A stretch of DNA of 64,000 nucleotides, taken from positions 164,001 through 228,000 of the forward strand of contig WFMF01000099.1 of NCBI GenBank assembly GCA_011033025.1. The letters are read 5' to 3'. The translations under genes were made by a program, and so were the position numbers. The first letter of the stretch is position 1. The number at the start of each line of letters is the position of its first letter. Source of the stretch: Beroe forskalii. Lineage: Eukaryota; Ctenophora; Nuda; Beroida; Beroidae. The notes beneath the pieces were generated by a model that did no database searches, had not been told where the DNA came from, and saw only the letters and a list, made by a program, of their open reading frames with translations. This document shows, one piece after another, positions 10,535-24,483 of this stretch.

Positions 10535-10745
10535 GTAGGCGGACTTTATAGCTAACGGACTTTATAGCTAAACCGGTCCAAAATAGCTGAATTTTGATTT
10601 AGCTATATCGTCCGCAGTTCGATTCTATATAGCTAAATCTTCTTAGCTGTCCCTCCTCCCCCTATCCAGTATAGGTGTTTAGCTATATAGTCCTCGATTC
10701 GGACTATTTAGCTAAATCTGTATCATAGCTGTTCCTCCCTCCCCG
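10535..10745. repeat. two tandem hairpins built on TTTAGCTATAT/ATAGCTAAA
   Basis: Hairpin 1 (10596-10639) pairs GATTTAGCTATATCG with CGATTCTATATAGCTAAATC. Hairpin 2 (10678-10717) pairs TTTAGCTATATAGTCC with GGACTATTTAGCTAAA. Each is followed by a TAGCTGTCCCTCC-like tract, so the unit (about 80 bp) is tandemly repeated. The upstream GGACTTTATAGCTAA copies (10551-10581) are partial units. Confidence 0.65.
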
Positions 10746-10769
10746 TTCAATTTATAAATTTAAGTTAAA

Positions 10770-11110
10770 CGGGGTTCGGACACTACGGCATAGGACTGTA
10801 GAGGACTGGACCCTACGGCACAAAAAACTACGGCACAAGACTCTTGGGCAAACTTTTCAGTTTTGGGGCGACGCTACGGCACACTTTGGTTTTAGAGTGG
10901 ACTCTGCGGCACATTCTAGGGCACGGTTGCAGTTAGGGGGCAATTTTTTCCCATAACGACAGATGCCTCTCATCATAGAATCTGCTTGTCAGCTGACCTC
11001 ATTAGGATTCCGGGACTCATCAGGAACACTCGCTAGAATCTACCGTAGATACTGCTTGTTAGCTGACCTTATTAGAATTCCGTGCTCATGAGAAGAATAT
11101 TAAGACTTGA
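10770..11110. repeat. CTACGGCAC motif cluster and a roughly 70-bp duplication
   Basis: The motif CTACGGCA(C/T) or CTGCGGCAC appears five times between 10783 and 10913. From 10979 to 11100, ATCTGCTTGTCAGCTGACCT and ATACTGCTTGTTAGCTGACC begin two copies of a roughly 70-bp unit. These are degenerate repeats just upstream of the satellite. Confidence 0.5.
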
Positions 11111-11253
11111 CTGCACATAAACTTGGCACCATGGGGAAAATCTTTTGACTTAATTGCAATGACCTCGGCACCTAGTATAAGAGATTATGATTATGATTAT
11201 CGCCCACACAGTCCATTTCGCCTCTCATCCCCTAAATTTAACCCTAAGATGCC

Positions 11254-14200
11254 GGACCCGGAACATTTACCTTTAATTTCGGAAAGGCGAAATCCTCGGT
11301 TCCATTTTTAAGGACCCGGAACATTTACCTTTAACTTCGGAAAGGCGAAATCCTCGGTTCCATTTTAAGGAGGAACATTTACCTTTAACTTCGGAAAGGC
11401 GAAATCCTCGGTTCCATTTATAAGGACCCGGAACATTTTCCTTTAATTTCGGAAAATCGAAATCCTCGGTTCCATTTTTAAGGACCCAGAACATTAACCT
11501 TTAACTTCGGAAAGGCGAAATCCTCGGTTCCATTTGTAAGGACCCGGAACATTTACCTTTAATTTCGGAAAGGCAAAATCCTCGGTTCCATTTTTAAGGA
11601 CCCGGATTATTTACCTTTAACTTCGGAAAGGCGAAATCCTCGGTTCCATTTATAAGGACCCGGAACATTTACCTTTAATTTCGGAAAGGCGAAATCCTCG
11701 GTTCCATTTTTAAGGACCCGGAACATTTACCTTTAACTTCGGAAAGGCGAAATCCTCGGTTCCATTTTTAAGGACCCGGAACATTTACCTTTAATTTCGG
11801 AAAGGCGAAATCCTCGGTTCCATTTTAAGGACCCGGAACATTTACCTTTAACTTCGGAAAGGCGAAATCCTCGGTTCCATTTATAAGGACCCGGAACATT
11901 TACCTTTAACTTCGGAAAGGCGAAATCCTCGGTTCCATTTTTAAGGACCCGGAACATTTACCTTTAATTTCGGAAAGGCGAAATCCTCGGTTCCATTTAT
12001 AAGGACCCGGAACATTTACCTTTAACTTCGGAAAGGCGAAATCCTCAGTTCCATTTATAAGGACCCGGAACATTTACCTTTAATCTCGGAAAGGCGAAAT
12101 CCTCAATTCCATTTATAACGACCCGGAACATTTACCTTAAACTTCGGAAAGGCGAAATCATCGGTTCCATTTTTAAGGACCCGGAACATTTACCTTTAAT
12201 TTCGGAAAGGCGAAATCCTCAATTCCATTTATAAGGACCCGGAACATTTACCTTTAACCTCGGTTCCATTTAAGGACCCGGAACATTTACCTTTAACTTC
12301 GGAAAGGCGAAATCCTCGGTTCCATTTTAAGGACCCGGAACATTTACCTTTAACTTCGGAAGGGCGAAATCCTCGGTTCCATTTTTAAGGACCCGGAACA
12401 TTTACCTTTAACTTCGGAAAGGCGAAATCCTCGGTTCCATTTATAAGGACCCGGAACATTTACCTTTAACTTCGGAAAGGCGAAATCCTCAGTTCCATTT
12501 TAAGGACCCGGAACATTTACCTTTAACTTCGGAAAGGCGAAATCCTCGGTTCCATTTATAAGGACCCGGAACATTTACCTTTAATTTCGGAAAGGCGAAA
12601 TCCTCGGTTCCATTTTTAAGGACCCGGAACATTTACCTTTAACTTCGGAAAGGCGAAATCCTCGGTTCCATTTATAAGGACCCGGAACATTTACCTTTAA
12701 CTTCGGAAAGGCGAAATCCTCGGTTCCATTTATAAGGACCCGGAACATTTACCTTTAACTTCGGAAAGGCGAAATCCTCGGTTCCATTTTAAGGACCCGG
12801 AACATTTACCTTTAACTTCGGAAAGGCGAAATCCTCGGTTCCATTTATAAGGACCCGGAACATTTACCTTTAACTTCGGAAAGGCGAAATCCTCGGTTCC
12901 ATTTTAAGGACCCGGAACATTTACCTTTAACTTCGGAAAGGCGAAATCCTCGGTTCCATTTATAAGGACCCGGAACATTTACCTTTAATTTCGGAAAGGC
13001 GAAATCCTCGGTTCCATTTTTAAGGACCCGGAACATTTACCTTTAACTTCGGAAAGGCGAAATCCTCAGTTCCATTTTAAGGACCCGGAACATTTACCTT
13101 TAACTTCGGAAAGGCGAAATCCTCGGTTCCATTTTAAGGACCCGGAACATTTACCTTTAACTTCGGAAAGGCGAAATCCTCGGTTCCATTTATAAGGACC
13201 CGGAACATTTACCTTTAACTTCGGAAAGGCGAAATCCTCGGTTCCATTTTAAGGACCCGGAACATTTACCTTTAACTTCGGAAAGGTTTCGAAATCCTCG
13301 GTTCCATTTATAAGGACCCGGAACATTTACCTTTAACTTCGGAAAGGCGAAATCCTCGGTTCCATTTTTAAGGACCCGGAACATTTACCTTTAACTTCGG
13401 AAAGGCGAAATCCTCGGTTCCATTTATAAGGACCCGGAACATTTACCTTTAACTTCGGAAAGGCGAAATCCTCGGTTCCATTTTTAAGGACCCGGAACAT
13501 TTACCTTTAACTTCGGAAAGGCGAAATCCTCGGTTCCATTTTAAGGACCCGGAACATTTACCTTTAACTTCGGAAAGGCGAAATCCTCGGTTCCATTTTT
13601 AAGGACCCGGAACATTTACCTTTAACTTCGGAAAGGCGAAATCCTCGGTTCCATTTTTAAGGACCCGGAACATTTACCTTTAACTTCGGAAAGGCGAAAT
13701 CCTCGGTTCCATTTATAAGGACCCGGAACATTTACCTTTAACTTCGGAAAGGCGAAATCCTCGGTTCCATTTATAAGGACCCGGAACATTTACCTTTAAC
13801 TTCGGAAAGGCGAAATCCTCGGTTCCATTTTAAGGACCCGGAACATTTACCTTTAACTTCGGAAAGGCGAAATCCTCAGTTCCATTTATAAGGACCCGGA
13901 ACATTTACCTTTAACTTCGGAAAGGCAAAATCCTCGGTTCCATTTTTAAGGACCCGGAACATTTACCTTTAACTTCGGAAAGGCGAAATCCTCGGTTCCA
14001 TTTTAACGACCCGGAACATTTACCTTTAACTTCGGAAAGGCGAAATCCTCGGTTCCATTTATAAGGACCCGGAACATTTACCTTTAACTTCGGAAAGGCG
14101 AAATCCTCGGTTCCATTTATAAGGACCCGGAACATTTACCTTTAACTTTGGAAAGGCGAAATCCTCGGTTCCACTTTTAAGGACCCGGAACATTTACCTT

Positions 14201-17200
14201 TAACTTCGGAAAGGCGAAATCCTCGGTTCCATTTTTAAGGACCCGGAACATTTACCTTTAACTTTCGAAAGGCGAAATCCTCGGTTCCATTTATAAGGAC
14301 CCAGAACATTTACCTTTAACTTCGGAAAGGCGAAATCCTCGGTTCCATTTATAAGGACCCGGAACATTTACCTTTAACTTCGGAAAGGCGAAATCCTCGG
14401 TTCCATTTATAAGGACCCGGAACATTTACCTTTAACTTCGGAAAGGCGAAATCCTCGGTTCCATTTATAAGGACCCGAACATTTACCTTTAACTTCGGAA
14501 AGGCGAAATCCTCGGTTCCATTTTAAGGACCCGGAACATTTACCTTTAACTTCGGAAAGGCGAAATCCTCGGTTCCATTTATAAGGACCCGGAACATTTA
14601 CCTTTAACTTCGGAAAGGCGAAATCCTCGGTTCCATTTATAAGGACCCGGAACATTTACCTTTAACTTCGGAAAGGCGAAATCCTCGGTTCCATTTTAAG
14701 GACCCGGAACATTTACCTTTAACTTCGGAAAGGCGAAATCCTCGGTTCCATTTTAAGGACCCGGAACATTTACCTTTAACTTCGGAAAGGCGAAATCCTC
14801 GGTTCCATTTATAAGGACCCGGAACATTTACCTTTAACTTCGGAAAGGCGAAATCCTCGGTTCCATTTATAAGGACCCGGAACATTTACCTTTAACTTCG
14901 GAAAGGCGAAATCCTCGGTTCCATTTATAAGGACCCGGAACATTTACCTTTAACTTCGGAAAGGCAAAATCCTCGGTTCCATTTTCAAGGACCCGGAACA
15001 TTTACCTTTAACTTCGGAAAGGCGAAATCCTCGGTTCCATTTATAAGGACCGGGACATTTACCTTTAATTTCGGAAAGGCAAAATCCTCGGTTCCATTTA
15101 TAAGGACCCGGAACATTTACCTTTAACTTCGGAAAGGCGAAATCCTCGGTTCCATTTTTAAGGACCCGGAACATTTACCTTTAACTTCGGAAAAGGAAAT
15201 CCTCGGTTCCATTTTAAGGACCCGGAACATTTACCTTTAACTTCGGAAAGGCGAAATCCTCGGTTCCATTTATAAGGACCCGGAACATTTACCTTTAACT
15301 TCGGAAAGGCGAAATCCTCGGTTCCATTTTTAAGGACCCGGAACATTTACCTTTAACTTCGGAAAGGCGAAATCCTCGGTTCCATTTATAAGGACCCGGA
15401 ACATTTACCTTTAACTTCGGAAAGGCGAAATCCTCGGTTCCATTTTAAGGACCCGGAACATTTACCTTTAACTTCGGAAAGGCGAAATCCTCGGTTCCAT
15501 TTATAAGGACCCGGAACATTTACCTTTAACTTCGGAAAGGCGAAATCCTCGGTTCCATTTATAAGGACCCGGAACATTTACCTTTAACTTCGGAAAGGCG
15601 AAATCCTCGGTTCCATTTATAAGGACCCGGAACATTTACCTTTAACTTCGGAAAGGCGAAATCCTCGGTTCCATTTATAAGGACCCGGAACATTTACCTT
15701 TAACTTCGGAAAGGCGAAATCCTCGGTTCCATTTTAAGGACCCGGAACATTTACCTTTAACTTCGGAAAGGCGAAATCCTCGGTTCCATTTATAAGGACC
15801 CGGAACATTTACCTTTAACTTCGGAAAGGCGAAATCCTCGGTTCCATTTATAAGGACCCGGAACATTTACCTTTAACTTCGGAAAGGCGAAATCCTCGGT
15901 TCCATTTATAAGGACCCGGAACATTTACCTTTAATTTCGGAAAGGCGAAATCCTCAGTTCCATTTTAAGGACCCGGAACATTTACCTTTAACTTCGGAAA
16001 GGCGAAATCCTCGGTTCCATTTATAAGGACCCGGAACATTTACCTTTAACTTCGGAAAGGCGAAATCCTCGGTTCCATTTATAAGGACCCGAACATTTAC
16101 TTTTAACTTCGGAAAGGCGAAATCCTCGGTTCCATTTATAAGGACCCGGAACATTTACCTTTAACTTCGGAAAGGCGAAATCCTCGGTTCCATTTATAAG
16201 GACCCGGAACATTTACCTTTAACTTCGGAAAGGCGAAATCCTCGGTTCCATTTTATAAGGACCCGGAACATTTACCTTTAACTTCGGAAAGGCGAAATCC
16301 TCGGTTCCATTTATAAGGACCCGGAACATTTACCTTTAACTTCGGAAAGGCGAAATCCTCGGTTCCATTTATAAGGACCCGGAACATTTACCTTTAACTT
16401 GGAAAGGCGAAATCCTCGGTTCCACTTTTAAGGACCCGGAACATTTACCTTTAACTTTGGAAAGGCGAAATCCTCGGTTCCACTTTTAAGGACCCGGAAC
16501 ATTTACCTTTAACTTCGGAAAGGCGAAATCCTCGGTTCCATTTATAAGGACCCGGAACATTTACCTTTAACTTCGAAAGGCGAAATCCTCGGTTCCATTT
16601 TTAAGGACCCGGAACATTTACCTTTAACTTCGGAAAGGCGAAATCCTCGGTTCCATTTATAAGGACCCGGAACATTTACCCGGAAAGGCGAAATCCTCGG
16701 TTCCATTTTAGGACCCGGAACATTTACCTTAACTTCGGAAAGGCGAAATCCTCGGTTCCATTTTAAGGACCCGGAACATTTACCTTTAACTTCGGAAAGG
16801 CGAAATCCTCGGTTCCATTTATAAGGACCCGGAACATTTACCTTTAACTTCGGAAAGGCGAAATCCTCGGTTCCATTTTTAAGGACCCGGAACAGGACCC
16901 GGAACGAAATTTACCATTTTAACTTCGGAAAGGCGAAATCCTCGGTTCCATTTTTAAGGGACCGGAACATTTACCTTTAACTTCGGAAAGGCGAAATCCT
17001 CGGTTCCATTTTTAAGGACCCGGAACATTTACCTTTAACTTCGGAAAGGCGAAATCCTCGGTTCCATTTTAAGGACCCGGAACATTTACCTTTAACTTCG
17101 AAAGGCGAAATCCTCGGTTCCATTTATAAGGACCCGGAACATTTACCTTTAACTTCGGAAAGGCGAAATCCTCGGTTCCATTTTAAGGACCCGGAACATT

Positions 17201-19433
17201 TACCTTTAACTTCGGAAAGGCGAAATCCTCGGTTCCATTTATAAGGACCCGGAACATTTACCTTTAACTTCGGAAAGGCGAAATCCTCGGTTCCATTTAT
17301 AAGGACCCGGAACATTTACCTTTAATTTCGGAAAGGCGAAATCCTCGGTTCCATTTTTAAGGACCCGGAACATTTACCTTTAACTTCGGAACGAAATTCG
17401 GTTCCATTTATAAGGACCCGGAACATTTACCTTTCGGAAGGCGAAATCCTCGGTTCCATTTATAAGGACCCGGAACATTTACCTTTAACTTCGGAAAGGC
17501 GAAATCCTCGGTTCCATTTTAAGGACCCGGAACATTTACCTTTAACTTCGGAAAGGCGAAATCCTCGGTTCCATTTCTAAGGACCCGGAACATTTACCTT
17601 TAACTTCGGAAAGGCGAAATCCTCGGTTCCATTTTAAGGACCGGAACATTTACCTTTAACTTCGGAAAGGCGAAATCCTCGGTTCCATTTATAAGGACCC
17701 GGAACATTTACCTTTAACTTCGGAAAGGCGAAATCCTCGGTTCCATTTATAAGGACCCGGAACATTTACCTTTAACTTCGGAAAGGCGAAATCCTCGGTT
17801 CCATTTATAAGGACCCGGAACATTTACCTTTAATTTCGGAAAGGCGAAATCCTCGGTTCCATTTTTAAGGACCCGGAACATTTACCTTTAACTTCGGAAA
17901 GGCGAAATCCTCGGTTCCATTTATAAGGACCCGGAACATTTACCTTTAACTTCGGAAAGGCGAAATCCTCGGTTCCATTTCTAAGGACCCGGAACATTTA
18001 CCTTTAACTTCGGAAAGGCGAAATCCTCGGTTCCATTTCTAAGGACCCGGAACATTTACCTTTAACTTCGGAAAGGCGAAATCCTCGGTTCCATTTTTAA
18101 GGACCCGGAACATTTACCTTTAACTTCGAAAGGCGAAATCCTCGGTTCCATTTTAAGGACCCGGAACATTTACCTTTAACTTCGGAAAGGCGAAATCCTC
18201 GGTTCCATTTTTAGGACCCGAAATTTCCTCGGTTTCCGAAATCTCGGTTCCATTTTTAAGGACCCGGAACATTTACCTTTAACTTCGGAAAGGCGAAATC
18301 CTCGGTTCCATTTATAAGGACCCGGAACATTTACCTTTAACTTCGGAAAGGCGAAATCCTCGGTTCCATTTTAAGGACCCGGAACATTTACCTTTAACTT
18401 TGGAAAGGCGAAATCCTCGGTTCCATTTTAAGGACCCGGAACATTTACCTTTAACTTCGGAAACGAAATCCTCGGTTCCATTTAAAGGACCCGAAATCCT
18501 CGGAAAGGTTCCATTTCCATTTTTAAGGACCCGGAACATTTACCTTTAACTTCGGAAAGGCGAAATCCTCGGTTCCATTTTAAGGACCCGGAACATTTAC
18601 CTTTAACTTCGGAAAGGCGAAATCCTCGGTTCCATTTATAAGGACCCGGAACGGTTCCATTTAAGGACCCGGAACTTTAACTTCGGAAAGGCGAAATCCT
18701 CGGTTCCATTTATAAGGACCCGGAACATTTACCTTTAACTTCGGAAAGGCGAAATCCTCGGTTCCATTTATAAGGACCCGGAACATTTACCTTTAACTTC
18801 GGAAAGGCGAAATCCTCGGTTCCATTTTTAAGGACCCGGAACATTTACCTTTAACTTCGGAAAGGCGAAATCCTCGGTTCCATTTTTAAGGACCCGGAAC
18901 ATTTACCTTTAACTTCGAAAGGGAAGAAAGGCGAAATCCTCGGTTCCATTTCTAAGGACCCGGAACATTTACCTTTAACTTTGGAAAGGCGAAATCCTCG
19001 GTTCCATTTCTAAGGACCCGGAACATTTACCTTTAACTTCGGAAAGGCGAAATCCTCGGTTCCATTTCTAAGGACCCGGAACATTTACCTTTAACTTCGA
19101 AAGGCGAAATCCTCGGTTCCATTTTAAGGACCCGGAACATTTACCTTTAACTTCGGAAAGGGAAATCCTCGGTTCCATTTAAGGACCCGGAACATTTCCT
19201 TTTTTCGGAAAGGCGAAATCCTCGGTTCCATTTATAAGGACCCGGAACATTTACCTTTAACTTCGGGAAAGGCGAAATCCTCGGTTCCATTTTAAGGACC
19301 CGGAACATTTACCTTTAACTTCGGAAAGGCGAAATCCTCGGTTCCATTTATAAGGACCCGGAACATTTACCTTTAACTTCGGAAAGGCGAAATCCTCGGT
19401 TCCATTTTTAAGGACCCGGAACATTTACCTTTA
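11254..19433. repeat. 57/58-bp satellite array, homogeneous part (about 140 units)
   Basis: The unit begins GGACCCGGAACATTTACC, continues TTTAACTTCGGAAAGGCG and AAATCCTCGGTTCC, and ends in one of three linkers: ATTTATAA or ATTTTTAA (58 bp) or ATTTTAA (57 bp). Units differ by very few substitutions over about 8 kb, showing recent homogenisation. Linker types recur in blocks (for example two identical five-unit, 289-bp blocks at about 15386-15674 and 15675-15963), so higher-order structure exists. Every minus-strand frame in here is a repeat translation, not a gene. Confidence 0.95.
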
Positions 19434-22400
19434 AGAGTGCTCTAGCATCAGAGGTTATGCTCCGGAAAGGGAAGCAGTTCCATTGGAATGGCCAGGAGCC
19501 ACCCATCTTCAAAAGTGGAAATTTTGAATAGGACAAAGAGGACCCGGAACAAAGGCGAAACCACACACTCGAGGCGAAAATCCTCGGAAAGGCCATGTCA
19601 TCAGGACCGGAACATTTACCTTTAACTTTGAAAGGGAAACTGCAAGAACAGAGGTGGGCACCCTGCATTTACCTTTAACTTGAAAGGCGAAATATAAGAG
19701 TTCCACCCAGAAAAATGGAACAAAACCTTTAAAATGGAAAGGCGAAATCCTAATTGGTGAATAGGAAGTGGAAATTAAACGAAAAGAAAAGCTGAAAAGG
19801 TTCCATTTATAAGGCTCTATGACCGGCTTCAAAAGGCGAAATCCTCAATTCCTTAAGGAATAGACCCTGAACAGAAGAATACCTTTAACTTGCAGGGAAA
19901 GGCAAGAAATCCAGGATATCATCCCATTTTTAAGGCGGTTTTAACTGCTAGCCTGTCTTCGGGCGACCACAAGTCTAAGGACCCAATTTTTTAAATTTCG
20001 AAATCCAGTCTAGGGGCTTTTGAAATTGAGAACATTTACTAATTAATTTTGGAAATGCAAATGTCGGTTCCATAAATGGAGTTATCCGGAACATTTAGTT
20101 TCCCTTTAATTATTCCGAAATCTCGGTAGTTGTTGTCTAATTTCATTGTTTAAAAAGTGTTCAGCCTGGACTTACCCGGAACATTTACCTTTAACTGGAG
20201 GAAGAAATGATCCAGGTTCCATTTTTTTGACACTGACATTTACCAGCGTGGACTCACTTTGTCTATTCCATCTTAAACCTCATTTATTTAACTTCGATAT
20301 TCGAAAGATTATATTGGAATTGTAAGGGTTTAACATTTACCTTTGTTTGAAAGGCGAAGGTTTGTTCCATTTTACACCAATCTATGTCGGACTTATCGGA
20401 AAGGCGAAATCCTCAGTTCCCTTTTTATGAGAGGACCTGGAACTTTAATGGTGATAAGCTCCTAAGGCGAAATAAGGTTCATTTTAAAGGGCCTTCAAAC
20501 ACCCTGTTTGTTATCATAGATAGATTCGGTTCCATGTTATACACTCCTGGAACATTTATCTAAAGACTCTTTAATCGCCGAAATCATGGGTTCCATTTTC
20601 AGAGATACGGAACATTTACCTTTAACTTTCGAAAGGCAGAGTTCACTTACCCCCATTTATAAGGACCCGGAACATTTAGTTTAAATTGTGAAAGGCGAAA
20701 CCCCGGTTCATTTAATGACCGGTTTATCAGGACCCGGAACTTTTCGGTTTCCCCTTACTACCGGAACATCGTGATCGGTTCCATGCGTAGAGGACCCGCA
20801 GTTTTTATTTTTCAACTCGCAACAAATTTTAACATATCAATTAAAATTCCCATTTGTAGGCCCGTTGGAACATTTTCCTTTAACTTGGAAAGTTAGGGAA
20901 AACGAGGTTGGTTACTGGGGATCCCGAACATTTGGCTAAGGAGTTCGGAAAATTTACGAAATCCTCGGTTATTTTAAGGACTGGAAAGGATGAAAGTCTT
21001 TAATTTTGAACAGTCCTAGACCCCCTCCGGTTCCATTTACCAATCTCTCCGAAATTTTGTCCCTTTTAGGACCCGAACATTCGAAAATAATGGTTCGAAA
21101 CTTATTTAAGGACCCGGACATTTACTGGTAACTTGGAAATGAAATCCTCGGTTCCATTTAAGTGACTTGATAATTTGACTTTAACTTAGAAGGTTAGAAA
21201 TCCTCGGTTCCATTTCTAAGGACCGGAACATTTACCTTTTTTTCGAAAATGGTGTCCTCGGTTCCATTTTTTAGGACCCGAACATTTACCTTTAACTCGA
21301 AAAGGCGAAATACGGTTCCAGACCCGGAACATTTACCTTTTAAGAAAAGGCTGATTCCTCGGTTCCATTTTTAAGGATCTTTAAAAGGTTTAACTTTGGA
21401 AAGGCGAAATCCTGGGGTTCCATTTATAAGGACCCGAACATTTACCTTTACAACCCCGAGGAAACCTCGGTTCATTTTTTTCTGGAAAGGCGAAAACTGC
21501 ATCTTTTATGGAAATTGAAAGGAGAAATGTTCGGTTCCAAGGACCCGAACAGGAAAGAGAACGAAATTTGGGTTCCATTTCAGGATCCGAAAATTTACCG
21601 AAACATCTTGGTTCCATTTATAAGGAGACGAACATTGGGCTACTAAAAAGAAAAGGAGAAATGAGAGGGGCTCCATTTAACTTGAAGACCTCTGTTCCAT
21701 TTAAATTGGACTGGAAAGGCGAAATCCTCGGTTCCATTTACAAGGACCCGAACATTTATTAGTTTAATAAGGGAAAGGCGAAATCCTCGGTTCCATTTAT
21801 AGGACCCGGAACATTTACCATTTAACTTCAATCGAGCGAAATCCTCGGTTCCATTTATATGACCCGAACATTTATTTTAACTTCGGAAATTGAAATGTTC
21901 CATTTAAGTGCTCTAGAACCAAGCTTTTTAGGATCGGATTGTCTGAATCCTTTGTTCAATTAACTTGGACCCCTGCAATTTAGCTTTTACTTCAATGAGG
22001 TGTGGATAGTTTTGATCAGCCTGTTCTTGAAAATTAAGGCGAAATCCTCGGAGTAAACATTTACCTTTAACTTCGAAAGCAGCGAAATAGGTTCCAGTTT
22101 TTTAAGGACCCGGAACATTTACCTTTGGGTTTGGGCTGAAAAGGCGAAAATACCAATTTACCATTCGAAAAAGGGCGTCACTTTGGGACCCGGAACATTT
22201 ACCTTTAAATGAGGAAAGGCGAAATCCTCGGTTCCATTTATATGACCCGAACATTTACCTTAACTTTGGAAAGGCGAAATCCCAGTTCCATTTTTTATGA
22301 CCCGGAACATTTACCTTTAACTTGATCGAAATCCTCGGTTCCATTTATATGACCCGGAACATTATGACTTGGGACTTAGAAAGGTTCCGAAATGGACCTC

Positions 22401-23268
22401 GGTTACTCGGAAATTTCCATTCATTGACCCGGAGTGCTGGGGTTTTACCTTTAACTTGGAAAAATGAAATCCATCGGTTCCATTTCCTGACCCGGAACAT
22501 TTACATAAACTTGGAAATCGAAATTGTTAATCCATTTTTAAGGACCATGAAATTTCTCTTCAGCCATTTATAAGGACCCGAATAAAGAAATTCCTTCTGG
22601 TTCTATTTTTAAGGAAACATTTCTCTTCCATTTCCATAAGGACCCGGAACATTTACCTTTAATTCGAAAGGCGAAATCCTGGGAAAGGACCCGAACATTT
22701 ACCTTTAACTTCGGAAAGGCGAAATAATCGGTTCCATTTTAAGGACCCGGAACATTTACCTTTAACTTTGGAAAGGAAATCTCGGTTCCATTTATAAGAC
22801 CCGGAACATTTACCTTTAACTTGGCCCTCCTGAAATCCTCGGTTCCATTTTTTTGGACCCGAACATTTACCTTTAACTTCGGAAAGGCGAAATCCTCGGT
22901 TCCATTTTAAGGACCCGAACATTTATCTTTAACTTAGAAAGGAAATCCTCGGTTTCCATTTTAAGGACCCGGAACATTTACCTTTAACTTTGAAAGGCGA
23001 AATCCTCGGTTCCATTTATAAGGACCCGGAACATTTACCATTTAATTTCGGAAAGGCGAAATCCTCAGTTCCATTTTTAAGGACCGGAACATTTCCTTTA
23101 ATTTCGGAAAGGCGACCCGAACATTTAACCTCTAACTTCGAAAGGCGAAATCCTCGGTTCCATTTTAAAGGACCCGGAACATTTACCTTTAATTTCGGAA
23201 GGCGAAATCCTCGGTTCCTTTTAAGGACCCGCAACTTTTAGCAACTTCGGAAAGGCAAAATCCTCGGT
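19434..23268. repeat. satellite array, eroded part
   Basis: The same unit is still visible throughout (GGAACATTTACC, GGCGAAATCCTCGGTTCC) but with many indels, substitutions and short unrelated inserts, worst at about 19434-21400. It becomes more regular again from about 22640 to the gap. This is either the decaying flank of the array or consensus errors next to an unresolved gap. Confidence 0.85.
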
Positions 23269-23368
23269 NNNNNNNNNNNNNNNNNNNNNNNNNNNNNNNN
23301 NNNNNNNNNNNNNNNNNNNNNNNNNNNNNNNNNNNNNNNNNNNNNNNNNNNNNNNNNNNNNNNNNNNN
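23269..23368. other. assembly gap (100 N)
   Basis: Exactly 100 N, the conventional placeholder for a gap of unknown size. The satellite runs into it from the left and unrelated sequence starts on the right, so distance and even adjacency across it are unproven. Confidence 0.99.
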
Positions 23369-23749
23369 ATTCTAATATTTAAAGAAAATTGACACAGACG
23401 TCTTGGTCTTGGTAAGGGCCCAAATATTGTAACAAATTAAATGAGGTTTTCCAGAACCTTCAAACCTTCACTTCTGCACCATTTCTTAGTGACCTATTGA
23501 GCTAAATATGTAGCAATAAACATACCAATACGGGCTATAACAACGAAACCAGCCCATTAAATCCTTATTGCAATACGCCTGTCTCCACGCATCAACACCT
23601 CTGTATGAAGCAGCAACAGTCCCTCTAGATCTCTAAGCCTCTAGCTCTCTAAGCCTCTAACTCTCTAAGAGTCTAAGCCAGCTAGCTAATGATCAAATCA
23701 AAAGGACCTGCTCTGGTCACACGGCTCAATCATTAGACATATTATGAGT

Positions 23750-24483
23750 CATGCATGGCGGAAGCACGGGGGCCGAGGGGCCATGGCCCCCACAATTTTC
23801 GGAGAATGGGGGCCAAGATGCTCTTTGGCCCCCACAAAAATTTAGAAAAATTTGTCATGTCATCATTGTTATTCATTAGTCAGTTAATTAGTTATCTCTG
23901 ATAAACCATTTTGTGGATGAAATGAAAACAAACATCATATTGGAAGTGACCCCAATTAGCCATAATGTCTATAGATAATAGAAGGCGATCTGCGATAAGT
24001 TGGGATAATCGAATTACCAGCTAGTCAATACGCAGTAATATAGCCTTTGACGGTTTGGACTTGAAATTTACTCCCTCTCAAGAGTGTGTCTATCAAAACA
24101 TGGTCAATAATTGTCACTTGTCACTTGTTTGTGTGGTTAAGTAACAGCTATTGATATATTTTTGCCTAGTCACGATAAACATGGCTGATTGGATTACACA
24201 CTTAATCTGTGCTGTGGTTTGTGCATAAAAATACTGTTTACTCTAACAGGCTACTCTCTGAGTTGATTTAAGCCCTTCTTATTCTTGTTGCATACCACTG
24301 TACACTCCATATTAATTTATTGTGAAAGAACGTGTCAATAATTTGCAAGTTTCAACTGTCATACTTGTATGAACTGTGGTACTTATTGCTAATTGAATAA
24401 TCGAATAATTAAATTTGTAAAATTGATTTTTTTTTTTCGGAAATTTCGGCCCCCGCAATAATTTTCATCTTCCGCCATGGCTG
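23750..24483. mobile_element. hAT-type MITE, 734 bp, with known empty site
   Basis: Ends are CATGCATGGCGGAAG and, reverse complemented, CAGCCATGGCGGAAG. The 8-bp duplication TTATGAGT lies at 23742-23749 and 24484-24491. The homologous inverted copy at about 57240-57260 reads TATTATGTGTGTGCGG with a single target, an uninterrupted empty site. Subterminal palindromes GGGGCCATGGCCCC (23777-23790) and GGGGGCCAAG…CTTTGGCCCCC (23808-23833) match the layout of the MITE at 53595-54113. No transposase; the interior is AT-rich. Confidence 0.92.

Noticed and set aside
11273-19668. Minus-strand frames with the repeated WNRGFRLSEVKGKCSGSLK peptide as a repeat-protein gene
   Set aside because: They are translations of the satellite. 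Unit lengths of 57 and 58 bp shift the frame repeatedly, the frames are short, and no splice or start context exists.
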